A stretch of DNA of 64,000 bases from Macrotrachela quadricornifera (Eukaryota > Rotifera > Eurotatoria > Philodinida > Philodinidae): NCBI GenBank assembly GCA_022393335.1, contig JAJEKB010020892.1, positions 770,159-834,158 of the forward strand, given 5' to 3'. Made by a program: the position numbers and the translations under genes. Below are positions 24,132 through 35,911 of the stretch, one piece after another; position 1 is the stretch's first letter, and each line of letters begins with the position of its first letter. The notes beneath the pieces are model-generated. The model did not search any database and was not told where the DNA came from. It saw only the letters and a list, made by a program, of their open reading frames with translations.

Positions 24132-25028
24132 ATGACATCAACAAAACAAGAGCGCGTTATTCTCATAACTGGAGCCAATAAAGGTATTGGCTTCGAAGTT
24201 GTTAAAAAACTCGTGAAGGACTCATCCTCTTCTAACGATACTGTTATTCTACTTGGTAGTCGTGATGTGAAACGTGGTCAAGATGCCATTAATCAATTAG
24301 GTTCACCATCCAATGTACATCTTCTTCAGTTAGATACATCGTCATCCAGTAGTATTGCACAAGCTACCGACGAAATTAAACAAAAGTGGGGAGGAAAATT
24401 AGATATTCTCATTAACAATGCTGGAATCACCACGATGGAACAGACTGCAGATGCTGCTCGACAAATTCTTGCCACTAATTATTATGGAATTAAAACAATT
24501 AATGAACATTTATCTCCACTTATCAAAGAAAATGGACGTATAGTAAATGTTGCAAGTGAAGTAGGTGCTTGGACATTACATGAAATGTCAATTGATCTTC
24601 AAAATAAATACAAATTATCGTCATTAACTGCAAAACAACTTGATACACTTGTAGGAGAATTTATATTAGCAATTGAATCAAAGCGTTTTGAAGAACTTGG
24701 ATATAATGCTAAATCACCGTTTTTAATATATGGTGTATCCAAAGCCGCTCTTATTGCTCTTACAAAAATAGAAGCACGCCAATGGTCTGGTGCAAAAAAT
24801 GTACTCATCTTAGCTGTTTGTCCAGGGTACTGCGCAACTGATTTTTCTGGTCATGGTCCTGGAGCACGTTCAGCGGAACTTGGTGCAGATTCCATCCTTT
24901 ATGCAGTGAATGCTCCTGCCAATGAGTTAGAAAATGGAGAATTCTATCAAGATGGACAAAAGAAACCACAAAGTTATGCCTGTACCATGAATCTAAGTCA
25001 TGTACTCGAGAAGAAAAACGATTCATAG
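24132..25028 (+). CDS. CBR1-like NADPH carbonyl reductase (SDR family)
   Basis: 298 aa, intact single exon, ATG start. This is a short-chain dehydrogenase/reductase. The dinucleotide-binding motif TGANKGIG is at 13-20, NNAG at 95-98, catalytic Ser 142 (VASEVG), and Tyr 200-x3-Lys 204 (YGVSKAA). The CPGYCATDF motif follows the active site. The roughly 57-residue insertion between the catalytic Ser and Tyr is the hallmark of carbonyl reductase 1 relatives, which are monomeric cytosolic enzymes reducing quinones and carbonyls with NADPH. R44 in GSRD fits NADPH preference. The C-terminus is slightly longer than vertebrate CBR1. The substrate is not predictable. No disruption seen. Confidence 0.92.
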   Translation: MTSTKQERVILITGANKGIGFEVVKKLVKDSSSSNDTVILLGSRDVKRGQDAINQLGSPSNVHLLQLDTSSSSSIAQATDEIKQKWGGKLDILINNAGITTMEQTADAARQILATNYYGIKTINEHLSPLIKENGRIVNVASEVGAWTLHEMSIDLQNKYKLSSLTAKQLDTLVGEFILAIESKRFEELGYNAKSPFLIYGVSKAALIALTKIEARQWSGAKNVLILAVCPGYCATDFSGHGPGARSAELGADSILYAVNAPANELENGEFYQDGQKKPQSYACTMNLSHVLEKKNDS

Positions 25029-25071
25029 ACAGAATATTACTAATGTTTTTATGTAGCTAGTTGCCTCTTCC

Positions 25072-25077
25072 AATAAA
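25072..25077 (+). terminator. Polyadenylation signal AATAAA
   Basis: AATAAA about 45 bp after the stop codon of the SDR gene, at the spacing expected for its mRNA 3' end. Single hexamers are common in AT-rich DNA. Confidence 0.45.
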
Positions 25078-25079
25078 AA

Positions 25080-28000
25080 TTCAAGTGATTAAAACAAATG
25101 AAAAATATATTCATGTCTTGATTAGTAGAAAAGTAGATGAAGATCATAAAGATCAAAAACTGAGGATGAGGATGATATAAACTGCCATGATCGCGATTTC
25201 GTCCTTGCTTAAGGAACTTATTAGATAGCATACATATTTATCTATGTAAGATTTTTTTGAAACCTTTATTTAGAGAAGGATCAGTTATATTCTCTAATAC
25301 ATTTTCTTGTACCTATGACAAGTGAAACTTCTGACTGATAGCGATCTGACGAGATAGGAATAGTGATTTATTAATATGCCTCGATATGTCTCATACAAAA
25401 AAGCTTTAAACCTGTCTCTATCACCGATAAAAATATCAACTTGTTTGATCAATATCGGATGGAGACGTTTGAATTTATTATCGCGATGTTACTTATGGTT
25501 GATTCTGTAATTCAAACTGAAGAAGAATAAACATTTGTGTAAAAAACGACAAAAGAAGTCTAGTTAAGATCAAATTTATTGTAAATGAAAATCAACTCGA
25601 ATGATAAGATTCTGACCAGATTTTGAATAGGTGCTTTTTTTTCAATAAACTTCTATTAATTCCAATCGATTGTGTTAATTTTTATCATTTTAATGGATGA
25701 TAACAGGCTGTTTAAAGTTTTCAATCACCATCTTCATATGATATTTATGCGCTAATTGTTATTATCTCCCGCAGTGGCATCCATATATTAAAGGTTAATC
25801 TATTATTATCATTAATATATATTCAGAAAAATGTTCGAAATAGTAATAAAAAAAACTATGGTTTTTGCATTGACAGTCGTGTTGAATGCATTTTTCATTC
25901 TCAAGGATAAAAATGAGTAGCAACACTAAAAGTCGATTAAATTCATTAAAGATCGAAGTCACATCATTTTAATAGATTTTTCGGCATAAGAAAATTGATT
26001 TCAACATGATTTTTAGCTATGTATGTAGAATTTAGTTGGAAGAAAAAAGTACAATTCTTATCTCTCTGAACATTAAGGAAGTAGCTGTGAAAAAGCGAAA
26101 TATCACTAGGCAACAAGTTTTTGATAAAAATTTAAATAAGACAAACTTCACAAAAAACGAGTGATTGTTCATTTGTCATAAGCACATGATAAGTAGGATG
26201 AGATTAGCAGAGTGGGAAAATTTTACTCTTCTTCAGAAATGATCACTTTCTTATGTATTGCGTGAAACATTTATGGGAAACACTATAATTCTAAATATTT
26301 TATGATAAAAAATATTGGAACAGTGTCTATAGTTTGCTTTTCACTAATTTCTTTTGCACAACAACACAAAAAAAGAGAAAATTTATGAAGTTCATAGAAT
26401 GAAATCTTGTCATACATCTAAGCACTTAGTAATGGGAATCAACATGCTACTTTAATTAAATGAACAGATTGATGTTTGTTAAAAGCTTGTCGGACATCTT
26501 GCTTTTTATGGTTGATGAGAAGACTCTCTTTAAATAGTTGAGATGATCTGTTTAATGTTGAAAGATATTGAAAAAAATCACGCAAGTTTGAACCACAGAC
26601 ATATTATGAAGCAAGTATGCACGTATAGAAGAACACAATGATGAAGTTAATCAAGTATTAAATAAAACTACTATTTCGTTTAGAATTTTCATTATCATTA
26701 GGATTCCCAATGGTCCTTTTCAAAAATTTAATTTTAAGGATCAATGCTGAGTTTATTGGAGTAACCAAAACTCTAGCTTCAAGTTATTGACTATCTGAGA
26801 ATAGAACAATAAAATAATTGAAATATCGATTATAGATTGTTCTTCTCATCTGTCAAGAAGGATCAATAGACATAAAATGTATGAAGAAACTCACTAATTA
26901 AGATGAAGATTATTGACTAAGAATGTTATCTAGTCACACATTTTCCTCACCTTTTAGTCAGTTATGTTTTACCTTCGTAGCTGATTTAACATTGTAATTG
27001 GCAAGAGTTATCTCCCTTCTAGTTACTAGGAAACATAAAAATATTTTTCCTCAGTCTTCAGATGTCAATCAGTATGTGGTTCAAACAACTCGAAAACTCC
27101 ATGATATAATTTGTGGAATACGCTCGAATCAGAATTGCAAAAGAAATCTCAGCAGAAATTCGAAAACGACTTCAGTTGAACTGACGAGATTCCAATAAAA
27201 AAATCGTTGATTACCTATAAAAACCAGCTCCAATGTCTGACAGATGCAATTGGAAAGAACATTTTATATAACTTCTATACTATTTTCAGAGATCTCACAA
27301 AAATACTGCTCCTGTTCTTAGAAATAAATATCTCGAATACTTTCTCTCTGCAGACTGTCTCGTATCTCAAAAACGTTTCAATGTCATGTAAAACTAGACT
27401 TCTATTAGATCTATGTAACAACTCAATTGAAACATTTTAAATTTCTACTACGTCAATAATACTATTCTTAACACTTTCATTGACGCTCACAAAATCGATG
27501 TCCACTTAAATTACGAAGAGTTATTAGATAAATCCATATATTGTTGATAGATGTCATCAGAAGTACAGTTCACCTAAACAGATCTTTTCTATTTTACAAT
27601 TTTGTGAAGTAAGATTCTTATCCTCACATTCGGCAAATACAGCGCGCTAGTGCTTTCTTTATCATAGATTATCTATCGTTAGTCTTTAACCAGAATGGAT
27701 GAAGAATTGCCATCACTTACCTATATGACATTTATCATCATTTACACTAAACTTTAAATTTAAAAGTTTTTGCCCCTTAAAAGAGACTTTAACAAAAATG
27801 TATGATCATTTTATTTACAAGCATATTATAGAGAATAGCTGAACTCTCAACTTTCATATGAAAACTCTTTAACATCATCCATTGAATAATCCTTATCAAA
27901 TCTAATTGGTCAAAAGTTCTCAAGTCATATTCTAAAAGAGCAACCTCAATAACCTTAAAATGGTGGTATGCATAATCCTTGAATTTTGACACCTCGATAG

Positions 28001-28129
28001 CGGAGGAAAACCCTCTTCAAATCCGATTAGCGGATTTGTTTGACCAATCGAACATCGGACAAAACGATCAACAATTTCTGTTCCCCATTTACTCATGATC
28101 TCAGAATTGAAAATCAGGATTAGAAATAA
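25080..28129. other. Intergenic, nothing recognised
   Basis: About 3 kb of AT-rich DNA. Open frames at 26998-27440 lack any domain, composition or splice support. No inverted or tandem repeat was noticed. Confidence 0.4.
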
Positions 28130-28376
28130 CCTTTCACATCTAACCTCCCATCCTGACACAAACAATTTATTTTCATATCACCTTCCTTTTAGTCGAGAGG
28201 ATAAATTGAGCAATACACATTTTATTTTACAATATGCTTCTCAAAATAGAACGCGGTCTGAGAACTCGAGTATTTCATGACTTATATGTTGCTCGAATTA
28301 TAGTGGCTCAAGGCCTCATGGTATCATCTAGTATAGTAGCTGAGATCCTAACGGTACCTCCCAGTATAGTAGCTAA
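28130..28376 (+). repeat. Dispersed repeat, copy 1
   Basis: About 245 bp starting CATCTAACCTCCCATCCTGA recurs in direct orientation at 39268-39520. The two share CACCTTCCTTTTAGTCGAGA, GGATAAATTGAGCAATACAC and ATAGTGGCTCAA blocks. It contains internal GTATAGTAGCTGA/GTATAGTAGCTAA repeats. It could be the end of a transposon or a retroelement UTR; the family is unknown. Confidence 0.75.
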
Positions 28377-28379
28377 GGA

Positions 28380-30420
28380 TCCCGGGGTCTAGTCCCTTTC
28401 TCCCCTTCAGTGTGGTCTCTCCTCCATCCTCTCATCCTTACTCTAGTCTCTGTTCCTTCGTCTCAATAGTTGAATACTTAAATAGTTGAAATTCAATTTA
28501 TTAACTTTCAAATATTCGATAATTGAATACAAGTTTCAAGTTTGACATGTGCGTGTCTGACAACAGTAACACTAATAACAACTTATCCCTATCGTCATGG
28601 AATTTTTCGACATTTTTACTTGCGACAATAGTCAGACATACCATAAATATTGACTCGGAAGATTCATAGGCACTTAATGATGAACGAGAGTCATTCGATG
28701 ATATCATAGAATCAACAAAAATCTTATCTTCCATCTATCTTATGATATAGAATATTCTTCCGTAGTAATCTGGCCTGCGATTACAAATTTTTCCAAAAAT
28801 AGAAATTCTTACAGGGTTGAGTTTTTTAAAAAGAAAGGACCCTTTATAGAAAATAGGAAAAATCCAGGTATATATATTTTCTTCTGAAAAGTCCAGATTA
28901 TGAAAACTTACAACTGGAAATGTTCGTTTGATAGAGTTAACTTTAACGGCTAGACTTTGCTTCAACATACACTGATGGCCAAAAGTACCTCACTATCCTA
29001 AGGTTTATCGATATTTCAAGCTGCTAGCTTGGAATTTTGATTGCACGTAGGTAGTGAGAAACGCTAGTCCTTTTCTGAAAGAAGGAATATCTATCGTTGT
29101 ATGCTCGAGTAAAAAATTCATTCCGAAGCCGTAGATATTGTTCCTAGGAATGAGCAATTTCAATCTCAACTCGGAGCTACACTCTGAACAAAAAAGATAT
29201 TTTATCGAACCTCAAAAAAAACGTCAATTTTACCCAAGTCTAGTTTTTCCATCGGCAATATACCAGTTACTTATCTCATGCTCGTATTAACTTAACTGTC
29301 ACATTTATCCTGGCCAATATGTATTTTTGAGAAAAGAATACCGCATTTGAATCATTAATAAGAGTTAATTATTGTTTACTAGTTTTTACTAATATTTCAT
29401 AAATGGATTATTGAAATTTAAAATATAATCTTTTCATAATAGTATTATAGCAATTCTAATTAAGTACTATTTTGAGAATAACTTCATGTAGATAAGAGGA
29501 AAAAAATTTCTTCTATTTCCCATAGAAAGATTATACAGAATGATATAAATAACATTTGAGAATAAAGGTTGGAGCTTCATATTAAGATATATATAAATAG
29601 TTTCAAAGTACGATCAAACATATTATAATGAAGAAAATTGTGACTAATTGTTAGTATATATATTTTAAAGATACAAGATAAACGAACTTTCGAATGATGA
29701 AATATATTTTCTTACCTTTTAAAGTGTACTCTACAATATGATATAAACAGTAATTTCGAATTCTAATGTAAATATTTATGTCTGAAGTATCGGATTACGT
29801 AGAAAAATCGCTAGTTATCTTACGTATTTATATTCAATGAAGTTAGTTGGTTTTTTTCCAAGTAATGTTTGTTCACGTCAATGAATCAATCGTGCCATTT
29901 CATGTACGTCATAATATGAGTAAGACAGATGAATATTTTTCGCACACGGTGTTTTCATCATGCTACACTATATAGTTTTATCTTTTTCGATTCTTTCCTC
30001 GATGTAAGACAAAAATAAACTCATATATATGTACACGATATAGTCTTTTTACGAAATTTTTTTCTTTTTATGTTGTTTTCTTTCCTGAATATGGATCAAT
30101 ATTTTGGATTAAACGCCTGCTTCGACCCTTTCGTGCCGTTCCTAGATATCTCATAGTTTTTTTTCATATAATATAAAGTAAAATTAGTCGAAATATAGGA
30201 AAAATTAGAGGATTTTCCAAAAATATAGGTCAAATCGGAGGGCAGGTAGCAATTTTGAAATTGTGATATTCTTTTTCCAATTATATCTAATGATAATATC
30301 ATTTGAGTTTATCATAAATTGATATATTTCTTCTAGTATATATTATTTTTCTCTTTTATCTTTATTTTTTCTTAAAAGAAAACAAATCTAATGAATAACA
30401 AAATTTTCTTGTTTTTTTTT
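28380..30420. other. Intergenic downstream of the PPR-DYW gene
   Basis: No gene supported. A CT-rich patch lies at 28390-28460. The remainder is AT-rich. Confidence 0.4.
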
Positions 30421-30425
30421 TTTGT

Positions 30426-31157
30426 TCAAAAATAATCATTACATGAACATTGTCCATTTGTATAAAAATGATGAATTCGATTAGCATCACGTACAATTAT
30501 TTCACATTGACGAATTAATGCTATTAATTTTGTTGCTCGATCTATTAAAGTAGAAAAGAATTTTTATAAAAATCAAATATGAAATAATAACTTACGACAA
30601 TCACCACAAACACGTAAATTTTTTGTTACTTGAATTTTTTAATATTTGGATTTTCAACAAAATTAAATGCAATAGCAAGTTTTTCACTATGACCACAAAG
30701 TACTGATTCAACAGTTTCATCTTCATTTAATGGACGTGTTATCCAACTTGAATCATATTTATGACCATATAAAAGAAGTTCTGCAGATATTTTATTAACT
30801 TCATCATAAATTTCATTTGATCGAGAATGAGATTTATCATGAGCACGAAATTGCTATAATTATATTATTTATCTATAAAAATCTATTTCTTTTTTTAGAA
30901 TTGAAAACTTACATGAATTTGTTCATTAATAATAGTCCATGATAGACCAATTTTTTTCTTTTGACCTGATTTATTTAATTGATTTCTAATATTAAATGAT
31001 TTTTCTTTTTCACCAGATGATGCATAAACATTTGCAAGAAGAATTGCAGCTGACATTAATGGATTTTCTTGTTGAGGAAATAGTTTTTTCATACGATTGT
31101 AAATATATTCTGATAATGGAACATTATTAACATTTCTTGCACCTGATAATAATGCCG
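30426..31157 (-). pseudogene. E-motif and DYW deaminase exons of the PPR gene
   Basis: Three exons (31157..30913, 30853..30596, 30541..30426) with introns of 59 and 54 bp. Landmarks of the DYW domain appear in order: RAHDKSHSRSNEIYDEV, then CGHSEKLAIAFNFV (the H-x-E deaminase signature HSE with its zinc-binding His). VTKNLRVCGDCH follows; its final His codon is assembled across the last intron (C + AT). The domain ends [12 protein letters not shown]...CSCNDYF (C-x-C, with DYF in place of DYW). All zinc and catalytic residues are retained. In exon 10 the codons for NPNIKK are followed by a six-A run that lacks one base, which puts IQVTKNL in another frame. It may be a real lesion or a homopolymer sequencing error. 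Confidence 0.9.
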
Positions 31158-31689
31158 CTAAATAGATAAATTATTTTTAAATATATTAAGAAAATAAAAT
31201 GAAAATATTCAAGAATATTTTTTCTTTTATATTTAAGAAAAATATTTTTCAAATGAAACGGAAGAAAAATGGCAAAGATACAAATCAAATACTGAAGATA
31301 ATATTTTTACATGATTTTCTAGACTTTTTCTTGTTTTCAATGCCTGTAACTCCGTTAAATTACATCACAGTAACCCTAAAAAATTCTTTCTAAGGCCAAT
31401 TTTGTGTGAAGAATCGATTGATATAAAAAAGCTATATATCAATTTGTTCCGATAAAATGGTCTTTCTCGACTTAAATTTCAAGAACTTTTTTGTTGATTG
31501 AAGTAAAAGAAAAAAATTTCCTTTATAATCTACATACTATACATTGATAAAACAGGTAAATGATTATATTCATATTCTTTAATTAAATTTTGTGCATCTT
31601 CAAAAAAAGATCCACGACTTAGACAATCAATCTATGAAATAAAATAAAGAATTTTTTTTTTTGTTGAATCAAAATAATATATTAAATAC

Positions 31690-32585
31690 CATTGTTGTAT
31701 AAATTTTATCTGTTTTTATTTTAATATTATTAAAAATGTTTCGAGCTTGATCAATAAGTCCTGAATGTGAACATGCATTTAATATACAAATATAAGTTAT
31801 TTCATCAATATATTCTTGTGGAATTTTATGATAAAGTTCAATAGCTTGATTTCCTTGACCATTTATCCCATAACTATTAACCAATTTATATTAAAAATAA
31901 CAAAATAAATATAAAAAAAAAGAAAAAACTAAACTCATTGCTGTATATATAATTTGATCTGGTTGAGAAATATTTTCAAAAATTTCTTTAGCATTATCAA
32001 TATATCCAATTTTTCCCTGAAAACGAAAAAGAATTTTTATTATTTAAAAAAAAAACTTAAATATTTTTTAACTAACCCACATATCAATTAATGCAGTTTG
32101 AATTTGTTTATCAATAAAAAATGATTTAGGAATTTGTTCAATTATTGATTGAGACATTGAATAATTACTAATTTGAGATAAACATTGTATAAGACATGTA
32201 TAAATAATTAAATTCGGTTTAATATGATTTTTTTTCATTTGATTAAATAAATTTAATGTTTCTATTGGATTATTATCAAGATTAAATCCATTCATCATAA
32301 CTGCATACATAGATGAACTTTTATTTTCTAATTTATTAAATAATAATTCAGCATTTATTAAATCATTACATTTAATAAATGCATCTAATAATGATGTTAT
32401 TATAATAGTATTAGAATAAAAAGTTTTTGGCATTTCTTTTGCAATTTTTTTTGTTAAATTTAATGATTCAACATTTCCTAATTTAGCACAAGCATTAAAT
32501 AATAAATTTAAAATAATTTCATTAGGTTTTTTTATTTCATTAAATAAATCAATTACTTTATGTGCTTCATTATTTTTTATATAAC
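31690..32585 (-). pseudogene. Middle PPR exons of the PPR-DYW gene
   Basis: Exons 32585..32077, 32016..31935 and 31880..31690. They encode typical PPR helices (PSLVTYN-like elements such as KPNLIIYTCLIQCLS; ALIDMW joined to GKIGYIDNAKEIFENI; ITYICILNACSHSGLIDQAR). The junction M-(A/TT)-N-S-Y between 31935 and 31880 is perfect in frame, but the bases just before 31880 read GG, not AG, so the acceptor appears mutated. The splice-donor side (GTTTAG) is normal. Confidence 0.8.
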
Positions 32586-32653
32586 CTTAAGAAAAGAAAA
32601 ACAATATTATTTTTGTTTTTTTTTTAAAATATGCAGAGTTTATCAGGCAAAAG

Positions 32654-34441
32654 CAGAGCTGAGCAGTTATGGACTTTCTCGAGTACGAGTACAGCGAAAA
32701 TCCCATTCGACATCAGAACTTTGAATGCTATTAATTTGAAACACATATATTCAGCTTGTTAAGCCTAGTTATCAAGTATGTATAAGTAGATTTTATACAT
32801 GATTGTCAAGCAAAAATAGAAATCTATGAGACAAACTTTTTCATCTGTCGAATCCTGTCCTAAAGTTTGTCAAAATATACGGGTTAGAATGACTTATTCT
32901 GAAAAATTTACGGAGCAATCTCGATTGTCTTATGAGAAGGAACAAATGAGAGTTTATAGAATTCGGAACTGTTTCGTGGGTATTCGGTCAAAGACTAGTA
33001 CTTGTTTCATCTTCAAAAGGACATAAATATGTACCCCACCTTAATATAATATATTTTATCTAAGAGAATAACAAGAACTACAGTTTATTGTGCAAAGTCA
33101 TTCGATCAGTTTCTCGACTCAGATCTGTGCTTGTCAACAAAGCCAACAAAATCTCAGTAAACTCTCTAGAAGGATACTGATATGACCCGAGATATGGTAG
33201 AGAATATTTCCCTAATAACGACGTATCCATGAAAATTAATGTAAGACTGTACATAAAACAAAAACTAATATTTATTTATTTATTTGGTCTGATAGACTCT
33301 GATCATTTTATGATAAGTCAACTTTTTGTGTCTGAGGTTCTCCTCAGGTACTCAGAAAAAAAGAAATTTTTTTGTCTTCCTTCTGATTGTTGCATTGGTA
33401 AATCGATAAAACTCAATTTGCTGATTATGAATATCGTAGTATTTTTCAAAATATGTCGAGTAATAAGAAACATCTTGGACATCCAAAATAAGCCTAAAAA
33501 ACCAGTTTCTGGCCTTAGAGACTTTTAATAACTGTCCAAAAACCCATTGGGAATAGGCTCATTTCACACAGAATTTTATTCTCTATCAGCATATATATAT
33601 ATCACATTAGAAGACAATTATGTTTTTGAATCGATAATTATCGAATACCGGACCCATTGGGGTCCTATAGGCACTGACAATAGTTTTTTGACCTTCTGAA
33701 AATATACTTTACTCAGGTGAGTCATGAAAATTTTTCCAACATAAACATACCCTATTCGAACTTCATGTTGGATGCGTACGAAAAACATGAATATCTTGAG
33801 AAAGAATGTCATGCGCTATAGACACATCTTGAGGTCTGTGCAGAGTCAAGAATGAATAAAAAAAAGAGTTCATCTAGGATAATTTAATGACCTCTTCCTA
33901 ATAAAACTACTTTCGCCTTGAAATTCGAGATTACAAAAAAGGTCAAAAAACTATTGTCAGTGCCTATAGGACCCCATTGGGTCCGGTATTCGATAATTAT
34001 CGATTCATAATCAGCAAACTGAGTTTTATCGATTTACCAATGCAACAAGCAGAAGGAAGACAAAAAAATTTCTTTTTTTTTGAATATCTGAGGAGAACCT
34101 CAGACACAAAAAATTGACTTATCATAAAATGATCAGAGTCTATCAGACTAAATAAATAAATATTAGTTTTTGTTTTATGTGCAGTCTTATATAAATTTTC
34201 ATGGATACGTCGTTATTAGGAAAATTTTCTTTACCAAATAACCCATATACTCAGCTATACAAAACTGATAAAAATGTGTTTTTATGTGTTACAATGTAGA
34301 TTATTTTCGATTTAAAAAGTGCACATTTTGACAAATTTTGACGCGGTAAGCTAAGCTCGTGTCTGTATTAAATATCTGACTCCATAGTTTAGAGTACCTG
34401 ATGCTCGAGTACACGTACTTCGAGTATTTTGTCCAGCTCTG
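32654..34441. mobile_element. hAT-like non-autonomous foldback element
   Basis: 1,788 bp inside the fourth intron of the PPR gene. Ends are inverted CAGAGCTG (left CAGAGCTGAGCAGTTATGG, right reading inward CAGAGCTGGACAAAATACTC), the usual hAT terminal style. Flanks GGCAAAAG (32646-32653) and GGCAAAAC (34442-34449) form a 7/8 target-site duplication of the hAT length, 8 bp. Most of the interior is one long inverted repeat (about 33205-33430 and 33625-33700 against about 33945-34230). The left arm carries an extra insertion of about 190 bp. No transposase. Confidence 0.85.
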
Positions 34442-34864
34442 GGCAAAACCTCAGAAAACAGTTAGATTTTTTCAAGATTTTGGTTTTCATAAGGGAAAAG
34501 AGATAAATTCTCAAGTAAAAAATCTTCTCCTTCAAAAACGATTTCTCACTTTTGATTGTTTATTTGAACTAAAATTTTCTAAGATGAATAATCTTGTTGA
34601 AATAAATTTCCGTTCCTAAATTTTAGTTCTATAAACCGTAATCGATTGACACCCTCAAGAGCTGATTTAGAACCTATTTGCACAATTTTTGTTTGAAGAG
34701 AATTTTTAAATAAAAATTTTCTTCGTTTTTTTCTTCATTGAAAATTCTATTTCAATATAAGACAATAAAGAAAATTCTATTGTTTAGGAGAATTTAAATA
34801 AAAATATTATTTAATTAATCTTAAATAATTTTGAAAGAGAGAGAATATATATAAGAATTCTAAC

Positions 34865-35718
34865 CTTTCATCATAGCTCCATACATTGATAAAGTTTTAT
34901 TTGTTGATTTATTAAATATTAATTGAGCATTAATTATATCTTTACATTGCATAAATGCATCTATTAATGATGTTAATAAATAAGAATTTAAATAAAAATC
35001 TTCTGGAAGTTTTTTTGAAACATTTTGAACTAAATTTAATGCATATTTTGTTCCTAATTTTGCACAAGCATTAAATAGAATAATAAGAATTATTTCATTA
35101 GGATATTTTATTTGATTAAAAAGATCAATTGCTTTATTTATTTGATTATTTTCTATATAACCTGAATAAAAAAAAAGAAAAAAAGATTTTTAATAATATA
35201 ATAATAACAACATATTACCTTTCATCATTGATCCATACATAGGTAATACTTTATTTGTTGTTTTATCAAATAATGATTGAGCATATTCAATATCATTACA
35301 TTTCATTAATGCATCTATTAAGGAATTTAAAAGACGAGTATTTGAATAAAATGTATTTGGAATTTTTTTAGAAATTTTCTTAATTAAATCTAATGCTTCT
35401 TTAGTTTTTATTTGTGCACAAGCATTAAATAAAATAACAATTATTATTTCATCAGGATCTTTTATTTCATTAAAAAGATCAATTGCTTTATTAGATAAAT
35501 TATTTTTTATATAACCTAAGAAAAATATATTTTATTATATTTAGATTTTTCAAATTATAAAAAAATTTTTTTTGTTAACCTTTCATCATAGCTCCATACA
35601 TTGATAAGGTTTTATTTGTTGTTATATTAAATAATGATTCAGCATTTGTTATATCACGACATTGCACTAAATTATAGAGAAAATAAGGATAAATATATCT
35701 TTAAAAAAAAAGTTTACT
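34865..35718 (-). pseudogene. Duplicated PPR exons of the PPR-DYW gene
   Basis: Covers the end of exon 1 plus exons 35666..35580 (87 bp), 35515..35219 (297 bp) and 35161..34865 (297 bp), with introns of 51, 64 and 57 bp. The two 297 bp exons are both phase 1-1 and encode aligned 99-residue units that start at Y-I-x-N-N and end MYG(S/A)MMKG. The first part of the next exon (32585) encodes a third, similar unit. This points to tandem exon duplication. All three units are fully open. Confidence 0.85.
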
Positions 35719-35911
35719 ATAAAGATGAATTAATGATGTTGTTATATAAGAATCATCTTTCATACGTGATGATATAATATTATGAATATTTTTTCCATAT
35801 TGAAGATCTTCTAAATGAGCACATGCTTTTAATACTTGTGTTATTATTGAATTTGAAATTTTATCATTAGTTTTTCTATATTTATCAAATAATTCAAGTG
35901 CCTTTTTAAAT

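Noticed and set aside
24599..25026. Minus-strand open frames over the SDR gene
   Set aside because: Antisense shadows of an intact enzyme gene.
26998..27440. Two consecutive short open frames
   Set aside because: No recognisable domain, no splice support and composition like the surrounding non-coding DNA.
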